This document shows positions 56,301 through 64,000 of a DNA stretch of 64,000 nucleotides, piece after piece. The first letter of the stretch is position 1, and every line of letters starts with the position of its first letter. The stretch covers positions 27,763,027 through 27,827,026 of the forward strand of contig OY759221.1 of assembly GCA_963662175.1 (NCBI GenBank), in the 5' to 3' direction. This stretch comes from Aradus depressus (taxonomy: Eukaryota; Arthropoda; Insecta; Hemiptera; Aradidae). The notes beneath the pieces were generated by a model that saw nothing but the letters and a program-made list of their open reading frames with translations, did no database searches and was not told the origin of the DNA. The position numbers were made by a program, and so were the translations under genes.

Positions 56301-59300
56301 CGAAATCGATTCTTACCTTTCGTGGTAATTCTTTTGATGTTCCAGCTCAACAAATACTTCTTAGTACTGCTACTGTTTTCATAACAGATGTTCTAGGATG
56401 TTTTCATCCCGTTCGTGCTCTCATTGATTCGGGAGCTCAATCCTCATTGGTGACTTCAGACTGTGCACGGCGACTCCGCTTGACGGTGGCGAATGATTCC
56501 CATCAGATAAGTTCTGTCGGGGACCTTAGTGTTCCGTCCTTAGGAACTACATTTTTTGAGATGAAATCTATTCATCGTAAAGCCCCTCTACTAGGTGTCC
56601 GCGCCACAGTTGTCACCAAAATAACGTCGGATCTTCCATCTATTGCAGTTCCGGAAATTATAATCAGAAAAATTAACCCTTCGATCAAATTAGCCGATTT
56701 GAATTTTGGACTGCCTCGTCCTATCGACTGCCTTTTAGGTGCCGATATTTACTATAAAATATTGGAAGGTAGACCCATCCCTATTATCGGTACAGATTTA
56801 GCCACCATTAAAACATCTCTTGGCTGGATTGTTACTGGTGCCTATTCAGTTGATTTTGAGTCCTTCCCCAGGCCATCGGTTTTGACCCTCACGACGATTC
56901 CCTTTATTCACCGTCAACTTGAACGATTCTGGGAATTGGAGGAACCTAGCATTGGAGTTGTGACTGATCCGGAAGAGGAACTTTGCGAAGAACATTTTGC
57001 CCGGACTCATCGTCGTTTGACTTCAGGGAGGTACGTTGTTGCTCTTCCATTTAAATCTCCTTCACCATTATTAAGTGATTCAAGATCGCAAGCGTTGAAG
57101 CGGTTCTACAACTTGGAAAAGAAATTGTTGAGAAATCCCACATTGAGACGGGAATATATCACTTTTATGGAAGAGTATCTCTCTCTGGGACACATGGAAA
57201 TCGCTTCCTTTCCTGGGAAATACATAATTCCCCATCATGGCATTTTAAAAGAGACTAGCTCAACAACTAAGTTGAGAGCGGTCTTTGATGCGTCCATGTC
57301 GTCGTCGATTTCTACCGGCTCTCTAAATCAACATCTTTTTGTTGGACCGAAACTTCAACTTGATATTGCGGACATCATGCTTAATTTTAGACTTCATCGT
57401 ATTGTGTTTGTGACGGATATCTGTAAGATGTACCGCCAAATCCTTATCAATGAACCCGATCGTCTTTATCAACATATTTACTGGAGATCGGATCCTGCTG
57501 ATGACGTTAAAGAATATGAATTGTGCACCTTGACTTACGGGATGTCCTGCTCCCCCTACTTGGCTCTTCGCGTTCTTAAACAACTCACTCTGGATGAAGG
57601 TCATCATTTCATCCATGCGTCCAAAGTGTTACGCGAGGACGTATATATGGATGATATCATAACTGGGGCATCAAGTATCGATGAAGCCCTCAGCCTTCAA
57701 CAACAACTAATTGATTTACTCATGAAGGGTAATTTCGAGCTTCGTAAGTGGGCCAGCCAGCAATTCAGAGAGTGTGCTCAAGGCAGTTCCAGAGAAGTTT
57801 CATGAAAGGTCTATTTCACTTTCGAAGGGAGAAGATTGTGTTTTTAAGGTGTTAGGGGTCCAGTGGAATGCTCAGTCAGATGAGTTCTCATATAATATCA
57901 CCACCCCACGTCCTCAGTGCACTAAACGTGGTGTTCTATCTGCAATTGCGCGTATCTTCGATCCTCTAGGTTATTTAACACCGGTGATATTTTTGGCCAA
58001 GCTTCTGTTGCAAAATATTTGGAAATTAGGCCTCGGCTGGGACGATCCTCTGCCAACTGAGGTCAAACTTGACTGGGAAAATTTCATGATGGAAGTTCCC
58101 CAATTGGTGTCCATCCGTTTATCACGTTTCATCCCGGTGAAACACAGTAACGATTGCCAGTTCGTCGGTTTCTGCGACGCTTCAGAGAAGGGATTCTCGG
58201 CCATCATTTATATTAGAACGGTAACGGATGACAATGTTCAAATTTTTCTCTTGAAAGCGAAATCTAAGCTGGCTCCTATAAAACCGCTCTCTATCCCAAG
58301 GCTTGAGCTTTGTGGTGCTCTTCTTCTTGCAAAATTATTCAGCTCTCTGAAAAAATTTCGAGACAGAATTTCGATAAATCAAATATTCTTCTTTACGGAT
58401 TCCGCTATTGTGTTAGGTTGGCTACATACTCCACCTCATTTATTGAAAACCTTTGTGGCCAACCGTATTGTAGAAATTTTACAGTTAATTCCTGAGGTGT
58501 CCTGGCGTCACGTGGGCACATTGGACAATCCAGCTGACGCTGCCTCACGGGGTCTCCGCCCATCTCAGATTTTACGTAATGATCTATGGTGGAACGGACA
58601 GTCTTGGCTACAACTTCCCGTCCATGACTGGCCAAAGATCGAAAGATTTTGTAGCCGGACAACAGTTTTGCCCGAGCTTAGGGGCGGTATAATTGCTACT
58701 CTCAGTTCAAAGGTCATCCCTGACCTTGTGTCATGGATCGAAAACTTCTCATCATTTATGAAGCTTCTCAGGACGGTATCGTATGTGCGGCGATTCATCC
58801 AGAATGCCCGCAACTCCAATCTGTGTGGACCTTTGACATTAAGAGAATTGAACGCGGCGGAGACAACCTGTATCCGTCTTATCCAAAATTGTTATTTACC
58901 TAACGCTATACACAGTGGCGACGAGGATTATGCCTCCACTAATCTCCGAGGTCTGACTCCATTCTTGGATCCCTTGGGACTTTTGAGGGTGGGCGGTCGT
59001 CTTCAACAATCACCTCTTCCTGAAGGTATGAAGCACCCTATCATCCTACCTCATCATTCCCACCTCTCTAGACTTATAATACGTCACTATCACCACTTGT
59101 ATTTGCATGCTGGTCTAAATCAACTCCATGCCTTGATACGTCAACGTTTCTGGATCCTCTCAGCAAGGCGTTTAATCAGACAAGAGTTATTTAAATGTGA
59201 CATTTGTTATAAGTTTTCAGCAAAGCCAGCTGAGGCTCTGATGGGCAGTTTGCCTACGTGTCGTTTTGAAGCTGGCCGAACTTTTATTAATGTTGGCGTC

Positions 59301-62300
59301 GATTTTGCCGGCCCATTTTCTATCAGGGAGTCTCGGAGAAGAAATGCGCCTGTTAGCAAATCATATTTATGTCTGTTTGTATGTATGACTACTAAGGCTC
59401 TTCATTTGGAACTGGTATCTGATCTTTCGACAGCGTCCTTCATGGCCACGCTCGATAGATTCATTTCACGTAGAGGGCTCCCTACTAAAATTCTGTCAGA
59501 TTGTGGCAGCAACTTTGTCGGAGCGGCAAGGCATCTCTCTGACATGCAGAAATGGTTACATAAAAAATCTGTCCAAGAGGATTTGTCTTCCCATCTACTG
59601 ACGAGAGGTGTGGAATGGGTTTTTAACCCTCCTTACTCACCCAATTTCGGAGGTATCTGGGAAGCCGGCGTCAAGTGCGTGAAGAGTCATTTTAAACGCG
59701 TTCTCAATGATACAGCTTTCACTTTCGAAGAGCTCACCACCTTGTTCGCAAGGATTGAAGCGATTCTAAACTCAAGACCTCTTTGTGCCTTAACATCAGA
59801 TCCTACTGATCTAGACATTCTTACTCCAGGTCATTTCTTGATTGGGACAGCTCTAACAACGAGACCAGAAGTCGACTTTACGGACAGTCCTGAGAATCGA
59901 CTCACCAGATGGCAACTCGTACAACAAAGAGTTCAACACTATTGGCAACGATGGAGGAATGAATATCTTACAACTCTCCAACAACGACCAAAATGGTTTA
60001 GAACTACTTACCATCCTCATGTCGGTGAGTTGGTTCTTCTTTGGGACAAACATTCCTCACCTGCTCAATGGCCTCGCGGAAGAATAACTGACGTCTTCCC
60101 AGGTCCCGACGGAATTGTTAGGGTTGTAAATGTTCATACTCTTAAGGGTATTTTTAAACGTCCCCTATCTAAGTGTGTGCCACTGATTCCCCAATCGGGT
60201 GACTCAGAGAAGTAATTTCTTTAAATTTTTTTTCATATAAAATTTGGTGGGCGGTTATGTTAGCGCAACATTTAATTAATTTTTGATTTTTTGTAGAGGT
60301 ATTTTTGCTTAAGTTTTCTTTCATTAATTATTCTAATAATTATTAATATTATTATCATAATAACTATGGTCAATATTACTCATGTAATCTATTCTTATGT
60401 TTATATTACATCATATTAACAATTTGTGGGAGGAGCCTATGTATGTGGGGGAGTGGGGAATAGTTCGTTTTATGACCGCTGGTCAGTGTTGGACAGATAG
60501 TCTTCCATGGTCCTTCAGCCTGTTGACATTAGGGCAATCCTCAAGGCCACCAACTTCTCTCGTCAACCCGGATCGCCTTTCCGTGGACCTCTGAAGTCTG
60601 GTACTTGGCTCATCTGGTGTGACGGCGTCCTCAGCCTACTCCCAGATCTTCTCGGCCTTGTTTGGAGATCCGTTCATCAGCCCATCTTCCACATTCACCC
60701 CTCCACATCAGGAGAGTTAACTTTGTTTATTTTTGTTTTTCCTTTTAACTACGCCGACTGGCCCTTGTATTTGAAATGAAATATAATTATATTATTTTTC
60801 AAAATCTAGTCTATGTTATTTATTAACACCCCCCATACATAAACAACAGAACACTTCATAACGATCTTATGATACACACAGTACCCGACACAATACAAAC
60901 TACTTACATACGTTTTTTTAGAAAACTTTACACACATACAAATCCAGAAATACGTACTTTATCTTCACAACACTTACCACAAAACCCCCCACGAAGGTTG
61001 AAGAGGAGGTGGAACCGCGACTTACTGCCACCTTAATTCCTATTCGTTCTTAATATTTTTTTTGTATTTTTTACATTATTTTCCTTTACTTTTATCATCT
61101 CTCTTACCCATTCCATCAAAGTTGTCTTTCAATTCCTTTTTTTTTTTCACTTGAGTGAGTGGCCCGGCGGTGCCGTTGTCTTTGTCCCCCGTCCGGCCTG
61201 CCTGTTCGTTGGTTGCCCTTGGTCCTGTGCTTGGCCTTCCCTGGACCCCGTGGCCCCCTGTGGGATCCGTTCATGTCTGTTCCTGTCATCTGCATTAAGA
61301 GTTCGCTGGCTTGGTTAGTGCAAGGAATGTAACAAGATAGGGCGATAATAACCGAAGCAGTTGTTCGCCCAAAATAACCAACCAACCAACCAACTTTTTT
61401 TTTTTTTTTTTTTTTTTTTTAATTATTATTTTTTATTTTATTTTTTCCCTTGTCCTAATAATTAATATAAATTTTTCGTTCCGAGGACCTACCACCGGGT
61501 GGCCTTCCTCTCACATGCCATTCACGCCAACATATCCATACCTACCAACATAGATGCTGGTTGTTGCACCCTAGCAACAGTTGCATCTTTATAAATTAAA
61601 GACAAAAAAAAAAAATAATATATTTCTAGAAAATCAGGAGGTTCAAGAGCGTAAAAAAATTGTAGTTATCACTTTTTGATTTGTTACGAGTCTACTTCAT
61701 GAAATAAAACATTTATTTTTATTTGACTAGAGGAAACATGCCTACAACAGGATACGATATCAGGTAGGCTAAATTTAGGACTCCCATAATAGAGTTGGGT
61801 TCATGTCCACCAGAGTGACGAAAGAGTGCTCTGGTAGTAGGCGATATGACCTCGTAGTTGAAGCCGAAGCATGAGTTACAATAACTAAATAAAGTTTTTT
61901 TCACAGATTCAAAATTTGATAAAAATAAATTTCGCAAGAAAAATAAAATTAAAATAAACATTTAAAGAGTTCATTTTTCATTTAATGGAAAACTTGTAAT
62001 TAACGTTATCCTTTTGTTTAGCTCTACCATTAGACCCTAAGTACCCAAAAGATATAATGGAGTTTATTTTGACGGATTCAAAAGCCTCACTTGTGGTCAC
62101 GACAAAGGAATATGAGGCCGATGTTCAGGATATTGTTAATAAACTGAAAATCAACCTTCACGTTCTCGAATCAGATGTCAGGTAAATTAAAACATTCATA
62201 AATAATATTAAATAATGTATTATAAATATTACATAATATCGTTAATTTTTTATTGATCATAATATTCATCAGAACATAGTCAAATCAAATATAAGATTTT

Positions 62301-63397
62301 TTCCTAACTAGTAATGAAGTTTTTAACCATTACTATGTAATTTAAACATAACTTGTAAGTTATGCAAGAGAAGTAGGTATCAGTATTATTACTACAGCCC
62401 GGATTTCGTGCAATAAAAATTTTTTACTCCCATGTTTTAATTACAAAAGCATATATGTATACATTTTTGATAAAAAAAAATACTAGAGACATTACTCGAG
62501 GCCAAAAATTTGACTTCAATTAAATTGATATATTTTTTTACTTAAGCATTTGATGCGTTAAAATTGAGCACTAAATACATTTCAAAATTTTTGTCTGAAA
62601 AACTGTGCCGCTTGTCGCTAAGTATGTGTTTTAGCTAGGAAAACGATCTCTCGACGCTGACGCTTGTGATGGGGCATTTTTTTGTAGCTGCTTATAATGT
62701 CAGGTTGTAGATCCAATCCAATATCTTCAGTGATTCTTCACCATTTATGGCCGCATTGTATTTTTTGAGTTGGTCATATCCGGGATTTTTTCTCAAAACT
62801 GTTGTAAATTGGTCGATTAAAAAATGTATACATTTTCAAACTAACTTACAAATAAATTTTCTAATTACGACAAAATATGCAATTTTGTGCAGTAAAAATC
62901 TAAAACGTGCAATTTCGTGAAAAATAAAATTTATGTATATTAATCAGAATGCCTTAATTCGTAAAAATAAATTTTTATTTAATGATTTCAAGTAAGCTAA
63001 AAAAAAATGCAATTGCACAGGAATCTGGGCTCTAATCATAACTATTGCTTGAAAATTTGATTTTTCCGATTGGTTCAATCAATTGTTGACAAAAACCTAA
63101 AAAGTGCACAACTCATACTACCTTTGGACCGACGATATAATTTGAATAATCTCTCCAAGTCAAGTGAAATTGTCAGGATTTATTATTAAAAAATGAAATT
63201 CCTTATTCTTTGATTTGTTGCACAGGACAGAAGCCGAGACAAAACTGAAGTTGACGGATAAGAAAGATGAAGAACCAAAAGTTGAGGAAGATAAAGAAGA
63301 AATGTTCGGTCTGGATGCAAACTTTTACCTGGACAAGGATGCTCTCATTGTGTACACGAGTGGTGCCACTACTGGAACCCCCAAAGGTTGTCCATAG
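53318..63397 (+). CDS. ACSF3: ACSF3-like (malonyl-/methylmalonyl-CoA synthetase) gene, exons 1-3, incomplete
   Basis: By family, a mitochondrial acyl-CoA synthetase activating malonate and methylmalonate. Exons: 53318-53636, 62022-62181, 63226 to about 63386; AG/GT borders, phases join. The start is MIFRRVWSVIYWRV, Arg-rich like a mitochondrial targeting peptide; an in-frame GTG lies 15 nt upstream but this ATG is the first. It then follows ACSF3: PVFRRCLKYKDRIGL, then EYTYVGLARASRTLS, then TDATYVIFQWACWISG; exon 2 ALPLDPKYPKDIMEFILTD; exon 3 a Lys/Glu-rich loop, then ALIVYTSGATTGTPKG, the AMP-binding phosphate-loop motif. The family form is YTSGTTGxPKG, so there is one extra residue (A). Past PKG the frame stops at 63395; a weak donor (AAAG/GTTGTC) at 63386 could rescue it. 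The remaining exons are not in the window. Intron 1 carries a BEL element. Confidence 0.85.
53637..53899. other. Intron 1 left of the BEL element
   Basis: No recognisable feature apart from the C7 run at 53893-53899 used as target site. Confidence 0.4.
53900..54470 (+). repeat. 5' LTR of the BEL/Pao element
   Basis: TGTTAGCGCAACATTTAATT at the start and TTATTTATTAACA at the end. The AT-rich first third is followed by a GC-richer part. Short open frames inside occur identically in the other LTR and are not genes. Confidence 0.96.
55025..57805 (+). CDS. BEL/Pao gag-protease-reverse transcriptase (5' part of broken gag-pol)
   Basis: 926 codons from the ATG at 55025; the frame is open upstream, but MASEEADVN is the plausible Gag start. 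Order: N-terminal coiled part; a DUF1759-type Gag region from about residue 128 (LPKINIPNFSGEL; FYYLISSLNGEARSIL); zinc knuckle CPYCKLSGHDLTKC (about 341-354) and two further Cys/His clusters; aspartic protease with ALIDSGAQSS (D-S-G about 467); reverse transcriptase from about 745 (LRAVFDAS; FVTDICKMYRQI; catalytic YMDD at 874-877). It then runs into a stop at 57803 because of a 4-bp tandem duplication (CCAG twice, 57753-57760), just where BEL polyproteins continue into RNase H. Confidence 0.93.
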   Translation: MASEEADVNVAAFSDSRTIILRRKLYSLCQDIKSIREQGRAAKVDNSQTNLFQAMFSDLSNLRSELNFTNEALETYFVNAQKGEDYPTDRDSLILSNSKRYIYEILMIHTELCPPPRPAVINDTRSRLPKINIPNFSGELTDWPHFKDVFIFLIHDEPTLSKTDKFYYLISSLNGEARSILKSIPVTEANYDLAWKTLMARYDKKRFLATAFLDKLLSFKSHPEVSDNYKLFLSHVGDSMEAFQLLKIPHEAEFILFHLAIQCLDQRTREMFESKHIKEEFPRCNDLLEFVRDRQQILKLSSSKPGKSSCPKATKTHNKSSSVFLTTKRASKPSDVRTLKCPYCKLSGHDLTKCPNFLNLSPSQRFHFVKTFKGCKYHLTSGHTTDECKFKIRCLICQSLHHSLLHFSTFVEDTRPPSMGTPSGTSKSILTFRGNSFDVPAQQILLSTATVFITDVLGCFHPVRALIDSGAQSSLVTSDCARRLRLTVANDSHQISSVGDLSVPSLGTTFFEMKSIHRKAPLLGVRATVVTKITSDLPSIAVPEIIIRKINPSIKLADLNFGLPRPIDCLLGADIYYKILEGRPIPIIGTDLATIKTSLGWIVTGAYSVDFESFPRPSVLTLTTIPFIHRQLERFWELEEPSIGVVTDPEEELCEEHFARTHRRLTSGRYVVALPFKSPSPLLSDSRSQALKRFYNLEKKLLRNPTLRREYITFMEEYLSLGHMEIASFPGKYIIPHHGILKETSSTTKLRAVFDASMSSSISTGSLNQHLFVGPKLQLDIADIMLNFRLHRIVFVTDICKMYRQILINEPDRLYQHIYWRSDPADDVKEYELCTLTYGMSCSPYLALRVLKQLTLDEGHHFIHASKVLREDVYMDDIITGASSIDEALSLQQQLIDLLMKGNFELRKWASQQFRECAQGSSREVS
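57774..60215 (+). CDS. BEL/Pao RNase H-integrase (3' part of broken gag-pol)
   Basis: Continues the polyprotein in the next frame, overlapping the 5' part by 32 bp; the first ATG is incidental. RNase H: FVGFCDASEKGFSA (58160-58200), PRLELCGALLLAK, FFTDSAIVLGWLH, and NPADAASRG. Integrase: zinc-binding H-H-C-C (HYHHLYLHAGLNQLH ... CDICYKF, 59080-59215), then core residues D in VGVDFAGP (about 59300), D in ILSDCGSNF (about 59500) and E in GGIWEAG (about 59660), then the C-terminal DUF5641-type domain (QHYWQRWRNEYL; ITDVFPGPDG). Stop at 60213. Apart from the frame break, nothing looks damaged. Confidence 0.93.
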   Translation: MLKAVPEKFHERSISLSKGEDCVFKVLGVQWNAQSDEFSYNITTPRPQCTKRGVLSAIARIFDPLGYLTPVIFLAKLLLQNIWKLGLGWDDPLPTEVKLDWENFMMEVPQLVSIRLSRFIPVKHSNDCQFVGFCDASEKGFSAIIYIRTVTDDNVQIFLLKAKSKLAPIKPLSIPRLELCGALLLAKLFSSLKKFRDRISINQIFFFTDSAIVLGWLHTPPHLLKTFVANRIVEILQLIPEVSWRHVGTLDNPADAASRGLRPSQILRNDLWWNGQSWLQLPVHDWPKIERFCSRTTVLPELRGGIIATLSSKVIPDLVSWIENFSSFMKLLRTVSYVRRFIQNARNSNLCGPLTLRELNAAETTCIRLIQNCYLPNAIHSGDEDYASTNLRGLTPFLDPLGLLRVGGRLQQSPLPEGMKHPIILPHHSHLSRLIIRHYHHLYLHAGLNQLHALIRQRFWILSARRLIRQELFKCDICYKFSAKPAEALMGSLPTCRFEAGRTFINVGVDFAGPFSIRESRRRNAPVSKSYLCLFVCMTTKALHLELVSDLSTASFMATLDRFISRRGLPTKILSDCGSNFVGAARHLSDMQKWLHKKSVQEDLSSHLLTRGVEWVFNPPYSPNFGGIWEAGVKCVKSHFKRVLNDTAFTFEELTTLFARIEAILNSRPLCALTSDPTDLDILTPGHFLIGTALTTRPEVDFTDSPENRLTRWQLVQQRVQHYWQRWRNEYLTTLQQRPKWFRTTYHPHVGELVLLWDKHSSPAQWPRGRITDVFPGPDGIVRVVNVHTLKGIFKRPLSKCVPLIPQSGDSEK
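60258..60828 (+). repeat. 3' LTR of the BEL/Pao element
   Basis: Identical by eye to 53900-54470 at an offset of 6358. Confidence 0.96.
60829..61620. other. Intron 1 right of the BEL element; GC-rich retro-insert
   Basis: 61150-61340 is GC-rich (CCCCCGTCCGGCCTGCC; GGACCCCGTGGCCCCCTG) and followed by (CCAA)n and a 30-T run (61381-61420). 61480-61610 is another GC-rich block ending in a 12-A tail. These look like pieces of LINE ends, unassigned. Confidence 0.45.
61740..61888 (+). repeat. SINE-1 fragment, tail half
   Basis: TCAGGTAGGCTAAATTTAGG through CACCAGAGTGACGAAAGAGT to CATGAGTTACAATAAC; 130 bp before ACSF3-like exon 2. Confidence 0.82.
62182..63225. other. Intron 2 of the ACSF3-like gene, unassigned
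   Basis: AT-rich. 62400-62640 and 62860-63060 contain recurrent RTGCAATTTYGTG-like phrases, perhaps an old repeat. Confidence 0.35.
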
Positions 63398-63507
63398 AGG
63401 CTTCTTGTAACAGCTATTCAACTACATCCCCATTATGTCAACAAAAAATGAAATTCACATTAGAAATAGACGGTCAATCACTAAATTCTTAGAGATTAAA
63501 TTACTAC

Positions 63508-64000
63508 AGTGGAATCCGCTTATTAGCAATTCGCTTAATAGGAATATCCGCACATTAGCATCAAAACACGCTGGAACGGACCGGATCGGCAAAATACAGT
63601 GAGTTTTGTCCGCTTATTAGCAATTAATGTCCGGTTTAAGGGTTCAATTATGAACGCAGAATGAGAATTCGAGATAGGAAAATAGGATGTTTCTCGGAAG
63701 GTCGGTATTCGGGGAACAATAACACTTGCGTAAACAGTTTTAGTTTCTGCCTATTCTCTGAAAAACGGAAAGGAGTATAGCCATAATTACATAATTCTCA
63801 GAAGACTTTGATTTTTGAACCGAACCCCCAAGGGTTTTAAACAGTAAGCTATTCAGTTGTACTCGGGTCATTGTGGAGTGCGTGTTGTTTGTTAAAAACA
63901 TTATGGTCAGACCTTTGCCGATCATTATACGAGGGGTACATTTGAAACATGCTTTCGAACGATCTAAGACAAAGTAAAATAGACAAATATTATCAAAACC
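63508..64000 (+). mobile_element. Tigger/pogo-like element, left end (continues beyond window)
   Basis: TACAGTGGAATCCGCTTATT at 63508 has the CAGT start and the repeated CGCTTATTAGCAATT subterminal motif (63516 and 63610) of Tigger-type termini. No transposase motif was recognised before the window ends. Confidence 0.55.

Larger units (their letters stand above)
53900..60828 (+). mobile_element. BEL/Pao LTR retrotransposon, full length (6929 bp)
   Basis: Two 571-bp LTRs (53900-54470, 60258-60828) look identical base for base. The termini TGTTA...TAACA form an inverted repeat. The site lies in a C run: CCCCC on both sides is consistent with a 5-bp target duplication. TGGTGATTCCGGCCAGGA (54479 on) follows the 5' LTR and is a possible primer-binding site. 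GGTGGGCGG before the 3' LTR is the polypurine tract. Gag-pol lies between, in two overlapping frames because of a 4-bp duplication. No envelope gene. Same orientation as the host gene. Confidence 0.96.

Noticed and set aside
57753..57805. Programmed +1 frameshift in BEL gag-pol
   Set aside because: BEL elements normally use one frame, the shift coincides with a simple 4-bp duplication and no slippery signal is visible; mutation or assembly error is likelier.

Overview
This is a eukaryotic nuclear window, AT-rich, with long introns, low gene density and very heavy transposon content. The recognisable host genes (a Polycomb-type chromodomain gene, a vanin/biotinidase-like amidohydrolase, an ACSF3-type acyl-CoA synthetase) and the mobile elements (BEL/Pao, Jockey- and RTE-like LINEs, hAT, PIF/Harbinger, pogo/Tigger, a TDEAT-type DDE transposon, a Helitron-like insert, tRNA-derived SINEs) point to an insect. 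A hemipteroid insect is my guess, but nothing here fixes the order.

Layout. About 2.5-19 kb, minus strand: a Polycomb-like gene whose seven traceable coding exons run 18858->9246, followed by two further minus-strand exons (6608->6520 and 3071->2526) encoding a BESS-like C-terminal domain. Exon phases allow the two to be one transcript, but a separate downstream gene is equally possible. The 6608-6520 exon looks frameshifted by one missing A. Introns here hold a hAT remnant with an 8-bp target duplication (8033-8750), a PIF/Harbinger remnant (13787-14331), a pogo/Tigger remnant with a 31-bp tandem array (9746-10620), a 34-35 bp minisatellite (7050-7480) and ACTTCCC-ended MITEs. About 19-31 kb holds no host gene that I recognise, only repeats and LINE pieces.

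31.16-49.17 kb, plus strand: a complete seven-exon vanin/biotinidase-like gene (563 codons) with signal peptide, Glu/Lys/Cys catalytic residues and a GPI-anchor-like C-terminus. 53.3 kb to about 63.4 kb, plus strand: the first three exons of an ACSF3-like gene. Its first intron carries a 6929-bp BEL/Pao element with two LTRs that look identical, so the insertion is very recent. The element's reading frame is broken once by a 4-bp tandem duplication.

Two features deserve most attention. First, at least 25 copies or fragments of one tRNA-derived SINE family (about 335 bp full length) and three of a second lie in 64 kb. Second, there is a set of fold-back (palindromic) elements whose arms contain hammerhead-ribozyme cores: CTGANGA, a short stem II, GAAA, a short self-complementary stem III, then a UH cleavage site. 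The best copies are at 27490-27540 (-), 51716-51762 (-) and 41230-41285 (+). Short-stem-III hammerheads are known from the terminal repeats of Penelope-like elements and from retrozymes. Here several diverged families sit in inverted pairs, and one pair lies in an insertion with a 12-bp target duplication.
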